A stretch of 64,000 nt of DNA from an uncultured Clostridium sp. (GCA_947253885.1 CAMYAO010000006.1:1-64000); one strand, 5' to 3'. Numbered from the stretch's first letter, positions 26,233 to 35,030 are shown. The notes: generated by a model not told the origin, from the letters alone. Numbers and translations are program-made.

Positions 26233-28155
26233 ATGGCACAGCAGAATGGACAGCAGGATGTAAATCAGCTTATTAAAGTGCGAAATGAAAAGCTGCAGGA
26301 TCTTCAGGCGGCTGGTAAGGATCCGTTTCAAATTACAAAATATGAGGTTACCCATCATAGTCAACAGATAAAAGATGCATTTGAATCGTTGGAAGGTCAG
26401 AACGTATCGATAGCCGGTCGTATGATGTTTAAACGAGTAATGGGAAAAGCTTCTTTTTGTAATGTTGCAGACATCCAGGGAAATATTCAGTCTTACGTGG
26501 CCAGAGATGAGATTGGTGAGGATTCTTATAAGGATTTTAAAAAGTATGATGTAGGGGATATTTTGGGTATTCGCGGAGAGGTTTTTAAGACAAAAACCGG
26601 CGAGATATCTATTCATGCCAAAGAGGTTATACTTTTAAGTAAGTCTTTACAGGTTTTACCGGAAAAATTTCACGGCTTGACGGATACTGATGTGCGTTAT
26701 CGTCAACGTTATGTAGATCTGATTATGAATCAGGACGTAAAAGAAACCTTTATTAAGCGTTCGAAAATAATTTCTGCGATTCGTCGTTTTCTGGACGGAC
26801 AGAATTTTCTGGAGGTGGAGACCCCGATGCTTGTAAGCAATGCGGGTGGAGCTGCTGCACGTCCGTTTGAAACTCACTACAATGCATTGAGTGAGGATGT
26901 TAAGCTGCGAATTTCTCTTGAACTGTATTTGAAGAGACTGATTGTCGGCGGAATGGAACGTGTATATGAGATCGGACGTGTATTCCGTAATGAAGGTGTG
27001 GATACCCGCCATAATCCGGAGTTTACGTTGATGGAGTTATATCAGGCATACACAGATTATCACGGTATGATGGATCTGTCTGAGAATCTTTATCGCCATG
27101 TAGCAAAAGAGGTATGCGGGACGTTGCAATTGCCATACGGAGATCTGACGATTGATTTGGAACCGGCATTTGCACGTTTGACTATGACAGATGCAATTAA
27201 AAAATATGCAAATGTAGATTTTGATACGGTTAAAACTTTAGAAGAAGCCAAGGAACTTGCAAAGGAGCACAATATTGTGTTTGAGGCACACCATAAAAAA
27301 GGTGATATCATGAATCTTTTCTTTGAGGAGTATGTAGAAGAGAATTTGATTCAGCCTACATTTATTATGGATCATCCTTTGGAGATTTCTCCGCTGACGA
27401 AGAAAAAACTGGAGAATCCGGAGCTAGTAGAACGCTTTGAGTTGTTTATGTGCGGTCGGGAGATGGCAAATGCTTATTCCGAGTTAAATGATCCGATTGA
27501 TCAGCGAGAACGTTTTAAGGCACAGGAAGAAGCTCTTGCAGCAGGAGATGAGGAAGCAAATACAACAGATGAGGATTTCTTAAATGCATTGTCTGTAGGA
27601 ATGCCTCCAACCGGCGGAATTGGATTTGGTATTGATCGGATGGTAATGCTTATGACAAATTCACCGGCGATCCGTGATGTATTGTTATTCCCCACAATGA
27701 AGTCCCTGGACGCTGACAAGAAGGCAAATAAGACTTCCGAAGCAGCTCCTGCAGCGGCAGAAAAAGTTGCTGAGAAGGTTGATTTCTCTAACGTAAAGAT
27801 CGAGCCGATCTTTGAAGAAATGGTAGATTTCGATACATTTGCAAAATCTGATTTCCGTGCAGTTAAGATACTGGCATGTGAAGCAGTTCCGAAGTCCAAG
27901 AAGCTTCTGAAGTTCACACTGGATGATGGAGAACGCAAGGATCGCGTGATTTTAAGCGGTATTCACGAGTATTACGAGCCGGAAGAACTGGTTGGTAAAA
28001 CAGCAATTGCTATCGTGAACCTGCCACCGAGAAAGATGATGGGAATCGATTCCGAGGGTATGCTGATCTCAGCAGTACATGAGGAAGATGGTCATGAAGG
28101 ACTGAATCTTCTGATGGTAGATGACAGAATCCCGGCAGGTGCAAAGCTGTACTAA
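26233..28155 (+). CDS. lysS: Lysyl-tRNA synthetase (class II) fused to a C-terminal tRNA-binding domain
   Basis: Charges tRNA-Lys. 640 residues, about 140 more than usual. OB anticodon domain (about 60-160), then class II motifs 1 (FLEVETPML), 2 (FRNEG...EFTLMELY) and 3 (GIGFGIDRM). After an Ala/Lys/Glu-rich linker (about 500-530), residues 530-640 form a second OB domain of the Trbp111/MetG C-terminal kind (DFRAVKILACEAVPKSKKLL, LSGI, NLPPRKMMGIDSEGML). That domain normally sits on MetRS or stands alone and raises tRNA affinity. The fusion is in frame without sign of error. Confidence 0.94.
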   Translation: MAQQNGQQDVNQLIKVRNEKLQDLQAAGKDPFQITKYEVTHHSQQIKDAFESLEGQNVSIAGRMMFKRVMGKASFCNVADIQGNIQSYVARDEIGEDSYKDFKKYDVGDILGIRGEVFKTKTGEISIHAKEVILLSKSLQVLPEKFHGLTDTDVRYRQRYVDLIMNQDVKETFIKRSKIISAIRRFLDGQNFLEVETPMLVSNAGGAAARPFETHYNALSEDVKLRISLELYLKRLIVGGMERVYEIGRVFRNEGVDTRHNPEFTLMELYQAYTDYHGMMDLSENLYRHVAKEVCGTLQLPYGDLTIDLEPAFARLTMTDAIKKYANVDFDTVKTLEEAKELAKEHNIVFEAHHKKGDIMNLFFEEYVEENLIQPTFIMDHPLEISPLTKKKLENPELVERFELFMCGREMANAYSELNDPIDQRERFKAQEEALAAGDEEANTTDEDFLNALSVGMPPTGGIGFGIDRMVMLMTNSPAIRDVLLFPTMKSLDADKKANKTSEAAPAAAEKVAEKVDFSNVKIEPIFEEMVDFDTFAKSDFRAVKILACEAVPKSKKLLKFTLDDGERKDRVILSGIHEYYEPEELVGKTAIAIVNLPPRKMMGIDSEGMLISAVHEEDGHEGLNLLMVDDRIPAGAKLY

Positions 28156-28197
28156 AATTAAATATAAAATCTCTAAAACCATGATGTCAGACCACAG

Positions 28198-28216
28198 TTG
28201 ACAACAATTTGACAAC
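28198..28216 (+). repeat. Tandem TTGACAAC repeat near the junction of the mobile region
   Basis: TTGACAAC occurs at 28198-28205 and 28209-28216, one helical turn apart, 43 bases after the lysS stop. Such short direct repeats near element ends can be integrase arm sites; no integrase gene or matching attachment repeat was found in the window. The rest of 28156-28330 shows no gene. Confidence 0.3.
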
Positions 28217-28337
28217 AAAATTTGGGATAATAATGAATCGTTATGAAGCATGACGAATTTCAGGTGAAAGGACACAGGTTTGAGAATGAAATCAAAATTG
28301 ATTCACTGAATCAATGATTGATATGCATGACAACAAG

Positions 28338-28374
28338 AGCATTTCTTAGAGTTAATCTGAGAGGTGCTTTTTTC
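28338..28374 (+). terminator. Terminator-like hairpin ahead of the element genes
   Basis: AGCAttTCTtAGA / TCTgAGAggTGCT imperfect stem with a GTTAA loop and a run of T. It may be an attenuator ahead of the gene at 28441. Confidence 0.5.
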
Positions 28375-28440
28375 GTACAAAAATATATCCCGGCAGTCAA
28401 CTTCTGTAAAACAGTGAATCTAATTTTGGAGGAAAACATC

Positions 28441-28827
28441 ATGGGTAAAAGTTATAAACCAATCAAAAGTATGAAAGAAGTACCAGAGCAGCTTAGAAAA
28501 TTGCGCCGACAGTATCTGCGTTATCAACAGGCAGAGATTATTTACAGCATTTCTCATAAGAAACTTTTTGAACTCGCCAGTGATGCAGGTGCGATTTACA
28601 GAATAGATGGAACCGTATTGATCAACCGGGATATATTTGATGACTATCTGGAGCGTTTTCATGAACAGGCACAGGAACGGTATGAGTTGATTGAAGAACA
28701 AATGAGAAGTGTGGAAGGTGTAACAGAGGCATTAAAAGCACGAAATCCTATGGAGTGGGTGCGACAGTGTAATAATATCAGGAATCGTGTGCAGGAAATT
28801 GTATTGGGTGAATTGGTATATGTATAG
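28441..28827 (+). CDS. Small DNA-binding-like protein of a conjugative element (DUF6462-like)
   Basis: 128 residues from the ATG at 28441, chosen because GGAGG lies 8 bases upstream; the open frame extends further 5' to 28318 but that part overlaps the hairpin. Contains IIYSISHKKLFELASDAGAIYRI, an excisionase/MerR-like winged-helix pattern ending with an RDIFDDYLERF helix. I recall similar proteins (DUF6462) as markers of Tn916-like and other conjugative elements. Role probably regulation or excision; not proven. Confidence 0.65.
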   Translation: MGKSYKPIKSMKEVPEQLRKLRRQYLRYQQAEIIYSISHKKLFELASDAGAIYRIDGTVLINRDIFDDYLERFHEQAQERYELIEEQMRSVEGVTEALKARNPMEWVRQCNNIRNRVQEIVLGELVYV

Positions 28828-28836
28828 GAGGAGCGT

Positions 28837-29016
28837 ATGAGATACAGGATTGAATATGCTGATGGAAGATGTTGCAATTTCGCAAACAGCAGAAAAGATT
28901 TACTGGATTAGTTGAAATTTCTGAAAGATGAACAGATTGTTGATATACGTAAAATCTATAAAAGCGGTGTTACAGATTCAGTTCTGGATAGTTACCGAAG
29001 ATATTTAAAACAGTGA
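28837..29016 (+). pseudogene. Small element gene with an in-frame stop
   Basis: A 60-codon frame starting with ATG after AGGAGGAG (28827-28834) and ending at TGA 29014-29016, interrupted by TAG at codon 25 (28909-28911). The product would begin MRYRIEYADGRC and end YRRYLKQ; both halves read as coding sequence of the same protein. It lies 9 bases after the previous gene. Loss of function is likely, unless the first 24 residues suffice. Family not recognised. Confidence 0.55.
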
Positions 29017-29031
29017 AAGGGGTAGGCAGTC

Positions 29032-29274
29032 ATGGTAGTTGTAAAAATTATTATAAGGATTTTGTTATTGCCAGTGCGGATATGCCTGACGTTGATACAA
29101 CTGATGCTTATGTTCAGCACATGGCTGTCTGCAACTGTATTTCATACCCTGTCGGGAATCATCTGCATTACAGCAGTCTTAGGCTATGGATTCGGACAGG
29201 AAACAGGCACAGAGACGATTAGAATGCTTTTGGTAGGTTTTATACTTTATATCCTGCCTGTACTTTCTGGCTGA
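29032..29274 (+). CDS. Small hydrophobic membrane protein of a mobile element
   Basis: 80 residues with two to three hydrophobic segments and almost no charged residues in the middle. It follows GAAAGGGG. Its size and place resemble the little membrane proteins encoded in transfer regions of clostridial conjugative elements (CD1845-like), but the family call is uncertain. Confidence 0.5.
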   Translation: MVVVKIIIRILLLPVRICLTLIQLMLMFSTWLSATVFHTLSGIICITAVLGYGFGQETGTETIRMLLVGFILYILPVLSG

Positions 29275-29326
29275 GCGGTGATGTGGCTGGAAACAATCAA
29301 AATCAGATTGATGGGAGATTAAAAAG

Positions 29327-29626
29327 ATGGAATTAACGGAAAATATGGAAGAGTTCCTGAATGATCTGATCGGAAAAAGAATGGAACAGGTTTATCAGGA
29401 AAAAGATGGAGAGCAGTATGATCCATTCAATGAAGAACTGGAACTGAAAGTGCAAAAAGTAATTCGGAAGTTACCACCAAAACAGGGAAAAGTCATTTTT
29501 GACTATATGACAGAAACCTCAAATAAATGCAGTGATCTGAATGAATTCTATTACCGTATGGGATTAAGAGATGGATTGATGTTGAAAGAAGTAATTCAGG
29601 TTATGCTGGATGCTTTGACAGAGTGA
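29327..29626 (+). CDS. Small acidic protein of a mobile element, function unknown
   Basis: 99 residues, helical and charged, without recognised motifs; the C-terminal part reads FYYRMGLRDGLMLKEVI. A second, truncated copy of this tail lies immediately downstream (29652-29756), so the gene belonged to a duplicated pair. Ribosome site GGGAGA is weak. Confidence 0.5.
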   Translation: MELTENMEEFLNDLIGKRMEQVYQEKDGEQYDPFNEELELKVQKVIRKLPPKQGKVIFDYMTETSNKCSDLNEFYYRMGLRDGLMLKEVIQVMLDALTE

Positions 29627-29651
29627 TAAGTGTGAAGGCTAAATTAATAAA

Positions 29652-29756
29652 TTCAATAGCGATGTAAAGACAGGGGAATTATTCTATCGGCTGGATTTAA
29701 AAGACGGAATAAAACTAAAAAAACTTGTAAAAGAAATTTTAAAAGAAACTGTCTAA
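29652..29756 (+). pseudogene. Truncated paralogue of the preceding small protein
   Basis: 34 in-frame codons to TAA (29754-29756) encoding ...ELFYRLDLKDGIKLKKLVKEIL, parallel to FYYRMGLRDGLMLKEVIQVM at the end of the preceding protein. No start codon or ribosome site; read as the 3' remnant of a duplicated gene. Confidence 0.5.
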
Positions 29757-29776
29757 AGCAAACTAAGAAATGTATT

Positions 29777-29825
29777 AAAAAAGTAGCGGTGTGTTGAGTT
29801 GAATAATCAACACCGCTACTTTTTA
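29777..29825 (+). terminator. Strong terminator before the restriction-modification operon
   Basis: AAAAAGTAGCGGTG(TG)TTGA / TCAACACCGCTACTTTTT with a 9-base loop and T-run. It isolates the following operon from upstream transcription. Confidence 0.85.
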
Positions 29826-29849
29826 TATAAAGAACGGATACAGATTTAC

Positions 29850-29899
29850 TTGCTTTTATTCGCCCCGTCGAATATAATCTAAATAACTTTTGGAGTTAT
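29850..29899 (+). promoter_or_regulatory. Promoter and palindromic operator candidate of the R-M operon
   Basis: TTGCTT (29850-29855), 17 bases, TATAAT (29873-29878). The inverted repeat ATAACT-TTTGG-AGTTAT (29883-29899) covers the expected transcription start. A GAGGGTGA ribosome site follows before the ATG at 29915. The small HTH protein encoded first in the operon is a natural candidate to bind the palindrome (inference). Confidence 0.6.
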
Positions 29900-29914
29900 G
29901 GAGGGTGATAGTAA

Positions 29915-30103
29915 ATGGAATATATGACAGCTAGTCAAGCCGCAAAAAAGTGGAACATATCTCAAAGACGTGTGCAAATACTATGTGCAGAAGACAGAAT
30001 TCCGGGAGTTTTCAAATTGGGGGAAAACTGGGCAATACCATTAGATGTAGAAAAGCCTATAGATAAAAGAAAAAAGGTGGTAAAAAAGAATGAAGCAATA
30101 TAA
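29915..30103 (+). CDS. Small helix-turn-helix protein (excisionase/MerR-like), possible R-M controller
   Basis: 62 residues; ASQAAKKWNISQRRVQILCAEDRIPGVFKLGENWAIP has the winged-helix pattern of excisionase-type or MerR-type DNA-binding domains, followed by a basic tail (KRKKVVKK). It overlaps the methyltransferase start by 14 bases, so translation is coupled. It is not a classical C-protein (Xre-type) but has the position of one. Alternative: helper of the methyltransferase. Confidence 0.75.
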   Translation: MEYMTASQAAKKWNISQRRVQILCAEDRIPGVFKLGENWAIPLDVEKPIDKRKKVVKKNEAI

Positions 30104-31154
30104 TGCTATTGATTTATTTTGTGGAGCTGGTGGTCTTTCCTATGGATTTGAATCTGCCGGCTTTAATATTCTTTTAGGAATAGATAGCGATCAAAAAGCT
30201 CTTGAAGTGTTTGAAAAAAATCATAAAGGATCAAAAAGCATTTGTGGTGATATTACTCAGATCAGCTATGATAATATAAAAGAACTTATTGGAGAACAAA
30301 AAATAGACATCATTATTGGAGGTCCGCCATGCCAAGGAATGTCATTATCGGGGCCACGTAAATTTGATGATCCTAGAAATAAACTATATCTCTCATACAT
30401 TAGATTAGTTGAAGAAATAAAACCAAGAGCGTTTGTTATTGAAAATGTACCTGGCCTGGTAAGCCTTTTTAAAGGTCAGATAAAAGATAGTATTATTGAA
30501 AAATTTACTGCAATGGGATATTCAGTTAAATATCAAATTTTATGTGCTGCGGATTATGGAGTGCCACAGAACAGAAAGCGAGTGATTTTTGTGGGTACTA
30601 GAGAAAATGTAGAATTTCAGTATCCAGAAAAAAACAGTACTCAGGTTACTTGTGAAATGGCTTTATCTGATTTACCGCCATTAGTAGACGAGTTGGGAAC
30701 AGAAGTTTCAGATTATGCGACACCAGCATTAAATTCATATCAGAGTTTGATGAGAGAAAGGTCAATGAATGTTTATAATCATATTGCAGCAGCGCATTCT
30801 GAAAAAGTTAAAAAGATTATTGCATTGGTTCCAGATGGTTGCAATTATAAAAGCTTGCCTGAAGTATACAGAAATTCACGTAATTTTCACGTGGCATGGA
30901 CAAGATTTGCGAGTAACAAACCAGCACCAACAATAGATACTGGTCATAGGCATCATTTTCATTATAAATACAATAGGGTTCCAAGTGTAAGAGAATGTGC
31001 AAGATTACAATCATTTCCAGATGATTTTATTTTTATGGGAAATAAAACACAGCAATTTCGACAAGTCGGAAATGCAGTCCCACCATTAATGGCACAAGCT
31101 ATAGCAAATAGAGTAAAAGTAATGCTGGAGGAAGAGGAGAATGAACGAGTATAG
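30090..31154 (+). CDS. DNA (cytosine-5-)-methyltransferase 1 of the R-M system
   Basis: 354 residues with the ordered m5C motifs: I DLFCGAGGLSYGF (8-20), IV GGPPCQG with catalytic Cys81, VI ENV near residue 118, VIII QNRKRVIF region near 165, then a variable target-recognition stretch (about 185-300) and IX/X (RECARLQSFPDDF; QVGNAVPP). Protects host DNA at one strand or half of the recognition site. The start overlaps the HTH gene; the 3' end overlaps the nuclease gene by 14 bases. Confidence 0.93.
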   Translation: MKQYNAIDLFCGAGGLSYGFESAGFNILLGIDSDQKALEVFEKNHKGSKSICGDITQISYDNIKELIGEQKIDIIIGGPPCQGMSLSGPRKFDDPRNKLYLSYIRLVEEIKPRAFVIENVPGLVSLFKGQIKDSIIEKFTAMGYSVKYQILCAADYGVPQNRKRVIFVGTRENVEFQYPEKNSTQVTCEMALSDLPPLVDELGTEVSDYATPALNSYQSLMRERSMNVYNHIAAAHSEKVKKIIALVPDGCNYKSLPEVYRNSRNFHVAWTRFASNKPAPTIDTGHRHHFHYKYNRVPSVRECARLQSFPDDFIFMGNKTQQFRQVGNAVPPLMAQAIANRVKVMLEEEENERV

Positions 31155-32607
31155 AATACCAAGTGAATATTATTTCAGAATTCATCATGTTAGGCCAAGA
31201 TTTAAAGGAGATATAGAAAATGTATTGATATATATGGCAGAAGAATTGACAGCTATAGGAGAAAAAGAGGTAGATAAATTTATTCAAGAGGCGAACGCAG
31301 CGATTTATAGATATCCGGGTAATGCACACCGTGAGTTAAAAACAATCAATAACTGGCGGACTGAAATTTCAGCATTGTTTGGTTTTATAGAGCACACAGA
31401 TACAACAGATCGTCCAGGACGAAGAGCGATTGAATTAGCACAGCGACAAGACTTAGTTGAAAGTTTTAAAATATGGTTGTATAGCTTTCAATATCCAGGT
31501 GCACATATAAAACCCAAAAATGTTTTGGAACAAATCGAAGCAGGAATTCACTTTAAACCAGCTCAGTATATTTTGAAATTGCTTAGGTATGCGAATGAAA
31601 ATGGGGGAAATAGTATAGGGATAACAAAATTTGAGGCATGTCATTGTATATTTAATGACTTGCGAGTAACTAGAGACCATGAAGAAGTCGCAAAGACCTG
31701 GGAGCGTATAAGGAAAAATAGAGAAGATAATGTTACATATGATCAGACGGGAGATGTTGTTCGATACGCAGGCGATATCATAGATTATATGGAAATTGCA
31801 AATCTTCTAAAAACTTACGATAGTCGGACTTATTATTTAAATACACTGGAAGAAGAATCAATTATTAAATTTTGTGAGTCAACGGAGTGGTTTGATGGTT
31901 ATGATAAAATGATAGATGCACGTTCAGGATCAATGGATGCAGTTAAAGAATGTGTTAACGATTGGTTCGCATATGTTAATCGTGACATTAAAGATACAGA
32001 TTTTTCAACAGATATTTTAGCTTATATTGCATCAGATGAAGAAGAATTGAAGCAGCTAAAAGAAAATGCTGAAAATGATGAAATTGATGCAACCACAGCA
32101 GAATTAGTACATGCGGAGGATGATTTTACAAAACGAGTCACAACATATCTTGATTCGTTTACTACGAAAGATATTGGAGATATTGGCGAAGGACTCGTGC
32201 ATGGACATGAATGTATGAGGATAAAACTAGGTGGAAGAGAAGATCTGATTCATTTAATAAAAAGAATTCCTACGCAATTTGCAGTGGGATATGATATTAG
32301 TTCAGTTGAGTTGGATGAAAGAAAACGTTATATTGAGGTGAAGACAACTATTAGTAGCAAGCCACTTCATTTTAATAAAGTGCATTTGACAAAAAATGAA
32401 TGGAATACAGCTAATAGTACCAGGGACAGATATTATGTTTATCGGTTACAGCTTAGTAAAACGGAAAGAACATTATTCCTTTTACAAGATCCGGTTGGAC
32501 TTTATAAACAAGATTTAATTGATATGATTCCTTCTAGTGGAGCAGATATTACATTTGATCCTAAGAAAGTAGGAAAGTATGAGGAGTTGCTAACATGGAA
32601 AAATTAA
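31141..32607 (+). CDS. Restriction endonuclease with DUF3883/NOV-type PD-(D/E)xK domain
   Basis: 488 residues. The N-terminal 330 residues are not recognised by me and may hold the DNA-recognition part. The C-terminal 150 match the DUF3883 pattern: DIGEGLVHGHE, GYDISS and RYIEVKTT, giving the D...ExK metal site of the PD-(D/E)xK nuclease superfamily. It sits between, and overlaps, two m5C methyltransferase genes, which is the hallmark of the restriction gene of a type II-like system. Cutting specificity cannot be read. Alternative: a modification-dependent nuclease. Confidence 0.8.
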   Translation: MNEYRIPSEYYFRIHHVRPRFKGDIENVLIYMAEELTAIGEKEVDKFIQEANAAIYRYPGNAHRELKTINNWRTEISALFGFIEHTDTTDRPGRRAIELAQRQDLVESFKIWLYSFQYPGAHIKPKNVLEQIEAGIHFKPAQYILKLLRYANENGGNSIGITKFEACHCIFNDLRVTRDHEEVAKTWERIRKNREDNVTYDQTGDVVRYAGDIIDYMEIANLLKTYDSRTYYLNTLEEESIIKFCESTEWFDGYDKMIDARSGSMDAVKECVNDWFAYVNRDIKDTDFSTDILAYIASDEEELKQLKENAENDEIDATTAELVHAEDDFTKRVTTYLDSFTTKDIGDIGEGLVHGHECMRIKLGGREDLIHLIKRIPTQFAVGYDISSVELDERKRYIEVKTTISSKPLHFNKVHLTKNEWNTANSTRDRYYVYRLQLSKTERTLFLLQDPVGLYKQDLIDMIPSSGADITFDPKKVGKYEELLTWKN

Positions 32608-33563
32608 AAGTGGCATCTTTATTTTGTGGCTGTGGAGGCACTGATATAGGAATGATGGGTGGCTTTGACTTTTTGGGAAAACATTATGCAAAAAATGATG
32701 TAGAAATTGTATATGCAAATGATTTTGAGAAATCCGCATGTAATATATTTGAAGCAAATTTTGGGTTGAAGCCTGATAATAGAGATATTCGAGAAGTAAA
32801 AACGGAAGAACTTCCAGAATTTGATATTTTAACAGGCGGATTTCCTTGCCAATCGTTTTCAATAGTGGCGCAGAATCCGAAACGTTTAGGAATTAAAGAT
32901 GAAAAAGGAATGCTTTTTTTTGAAATGTGCAGGATTTTGAGAGAGAGAAAGCCCAAATGCTTTATAGCAGAAAATGTAAAAGGATTATTAACAGCTAATA
33001 AAAGAGAAGCATTTCCTTTGATTATTAAAGAATTCGAGGATAGTGGATATGATGTGAAATATCAAGTAGTCCACGCTGTTGAGTTTGGGGTGCCACAGAA
33101 AAGAGAGCGTGTAATAATTGTTGGATTTAGAAAGGATTTAAATGTAGAATTTGACTTTCCAGAGGCTGTTGTTGATTCGCCTGAAAAATATGTGCCACTT
33201 TCAAAAGTTATAGATAGTGATGTTGATGATAAATATTTTTTCTCACAAAAAGCTGTCGATGGAATGATGAGAAATAGAGAATCAATGAATAAGGGAAGAG
33301 CTCAAAATGTTGATGAACCTTGCAATACGGTTGGAGCACACTTGGCGAAAGTTTCTCTTAATAGTACAGATCCAGTTCTTATGGTGGATAATAAGTATAG
33401 ACGATTTACACCAAGAGAAGTTGCTAGAATTCAATCATTCCCGGAAACTTTTAAGCTGACAGAAAGTGAACATGCACAGTATAAAGCACTTGGTAATGCC
33501 ATTCCACCTGTAATGTTTTGGTATATTATGAGATCAGTTAAAGATTCTCTTAATTCAGAGTAA
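32595..33563 (+). CDS. DNA (cytosine-5-)-methyltransferase 2 of the R-M system
   Basis: 322 residues with motif I SLFCGCGGTDIGM, motif IV GGFPCQSFS (catalytic Cys85), ENVKGL, VPQKRERV and the C-terminal RRFTPREVARIQSFP and ALGNAIPP motifs. It is clearly different from the first methyltransferase (short target-recognition region), as expected if each modifies one strand of an asymmetric site. The start overlaps the nuclease gene by 13 bases. Confidence 0.93.
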   Translation: MEKLKVASLFCGCGGTDIGMMGGFDFLGKHYAKNDVEIVYANDFEKSACNIFEANFGLKPDNRDIREVKTEELPEFDILTGGFPCQSFSIVAQNPKRLGIKDEKGMLFFEMCRILRERKPKCFIAENVKGLLTANKREAFPLIIKEFEDSGYDVKYQVVHAVEFGVPQKRERVIIVGFRKDLNVEFDFPEAVVDSPEKYVPLSKVIDSDVDDKYFFSQKAVDGMMRNRESMNKGRAQNVDEPCNTVGAHLAKVSLNSTDPVLMVDNKYRRFTPREVARIQSFPETFKLTESEHAQYKALGNAIPPVMFWYIMRSVKDSLNSE

Positions 33564-33652
33564 AAGTACGAAAATATAACTGTATAAAGGATTGCGTCTG
33601 TAGGGCGTTGACGGTAAAGTGTTAATGTCTTCATTGAACGGGAGAAAAATTA

Positions 33653-34581
33653 ATGGAAAAAGTAAGACGGCAACATTATGTGCCGAGAATGTATTTAAAA
33701 AGATTTGAGTATGGAAATATAGGCGATGAATATATTTCTGTTCTCAAGCTGGATAATGGTACTGTTTTGGATAATCGGAAAGTTGAAAATTTTGCGGTGG
33801 CAAATTATTTCTATGATGCAGATAAAGAACAGATTGCAGAAATATTAAAAGAAGATTTGAAAGTTTTTCCAGAACTCTGTGACAATGAAAATTTATCAGA
33901 TGGACAATTTACAGAACACGTATTAGCAAGAGAAGAATCGGCTATTAGTAAAATGCTTAATGAATTACAGGAAGATCTCAGCAGAATTCATCTAAGCTCA
34001 AATAGAAATTTAATGGTAATATTTTTACATTCCCTGGCATATAGAACGAAACAGTTCAGAGATCAAATGGATGCTATAAATAACAAAACAGAGAAATGGT
34101 TAAATTCTATGTGTGATAATTTGGGAGTTGATGAAGAGATAAAGAAAAAACTATTGAGACAAATTGTTCTACAGGAAAGAATACACAACTATATCAAATC
34201 TTAGGAATAAAACCTATTTTAGAAACTATGCAGATGTTACAGTATAATTATGAGTGGTATGAAGCAGTGAATAATACAGAGTTGGATTTTGTTATTAGTG
34301 ACAATCCAGCACAGACTGTGAGGAATGGATTTAATGATATATGTATTCCTGTTTCATCCAATAAGGCTATTATATTCAGAATAAAAGATAAAACAGCACC
34401 TCTTATTTCTAAAGATTTGCCAGAGAATGGAGTTATAAATTTATCATTAAATAGTGTAATCGCATATAACTGTATGCAGCTTGCAATGGGACAAAAAATT
34501 TTGTTTGGTACATCGAATACGATTAAATATATGAAAAAAATGTGGGAAGCAAGATCAGCAGGAAGAAATAAGAGAAAATAG
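33653..34581 (+). pseudogene. DUF4238-family gene broken by a frameshift
   Basis: Two consecutive frames make one DUF4238-like protein: 33653-34204 starts MEKVRRQHYVPRMYLKRF, the family signature, and the continuation in another frame runs to 34581 (IKPILETMQ, then DFVISDNPAQT, a conserved family strand). Restoring one A in the GAAAGA run near 34175-34180 would join them seamlessly as LQEKNTQLYQILG. So a one-base deletion, or a sequencing error, has broken it. Function of DUF4238 proteins is unknown; it is found here beside an R-M system. It stands 89 bases after methyltransferase 2. Confidence 0.75.
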
Positions 34582-34601
34582 AATAAAGATCAATTCAAGA
34601 A

Positions 34602-34633
34602 GCATTAACCGTAAAAGTTAGTGCCTATTTTTT
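34602..34633 (+). terminator. Terminator after the DUF4238 gene
   Basis: GCATTAAC / GTTAGTGC stem (one G-T pair) followed by CTATTTTTTT. Confidence 0.55.
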
Positions 34634-34711
34634 TGCCTTTTTTCAAAATCATCTGACTTTATACATTCTGCCACATGTGATTAGTGGAAAAATGATTTTT
34701 CAAGAAAATCT

Positions 34712-34924
34712 ATGCCCTCACGTTCTCTGGAACATGCAACTGGAGAAGAAGTAGTTCATTTATTTGATGAAAATTTACAAAAAGGGGTTGGTAAATACCG
34801 TTTTCAACGCTTTATGGGTAGAGGAACAATTTTTTTGAAATTATCCCCAAATCATGTCCGATTTTACCTGTCCCAGTACAGAGTATATAAAGGGACTAAC
34901 GAAAGTAAAAGAAAAAATGATTAA
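34712..34924 (+). CDS. Unrecognised 70-residue open frame in the mobile region
   Basis: Begins MPSRSLEHATGEEVVHLF and is basic towards its end. Amino-acid composition looks protein-like, but no ribosome site is evident and I do not recognise the family. It may be a fragment of a larger element gene. The flanking 34634-34711 and 34925-35030 show nothing else. Confidence 0.25.
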   Translation: MPSRSLEHATGEEVVHLFDENLQKGVGKYRFQRFMGRGTIFLKLSPNHVRFYLSQYRVYKGTNESKRKND

Positions 34925-35030
34925 AATGTAAAAAAATATCACGAATTTTTTGCATCGTGCCAAGTCATTTGACTTTAGTAATTAGAGGACGTTTTAGAAT
35001 GTTCCTTCACTGAACCTTGACAATTGATAA

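Noticed and set aside
26233..28155. lysS as two genes (synthetase plus separate tRNA-binding protein)
   Set aside because: The frame is continuous through the linker with no stop, ribosome site or start between them.
28318..28440. Longer N-terminus for the DUF6462-like protein
   Set aside because: It would run through a terminator-like hairpin, and the only good ribosome site precedes 28441.
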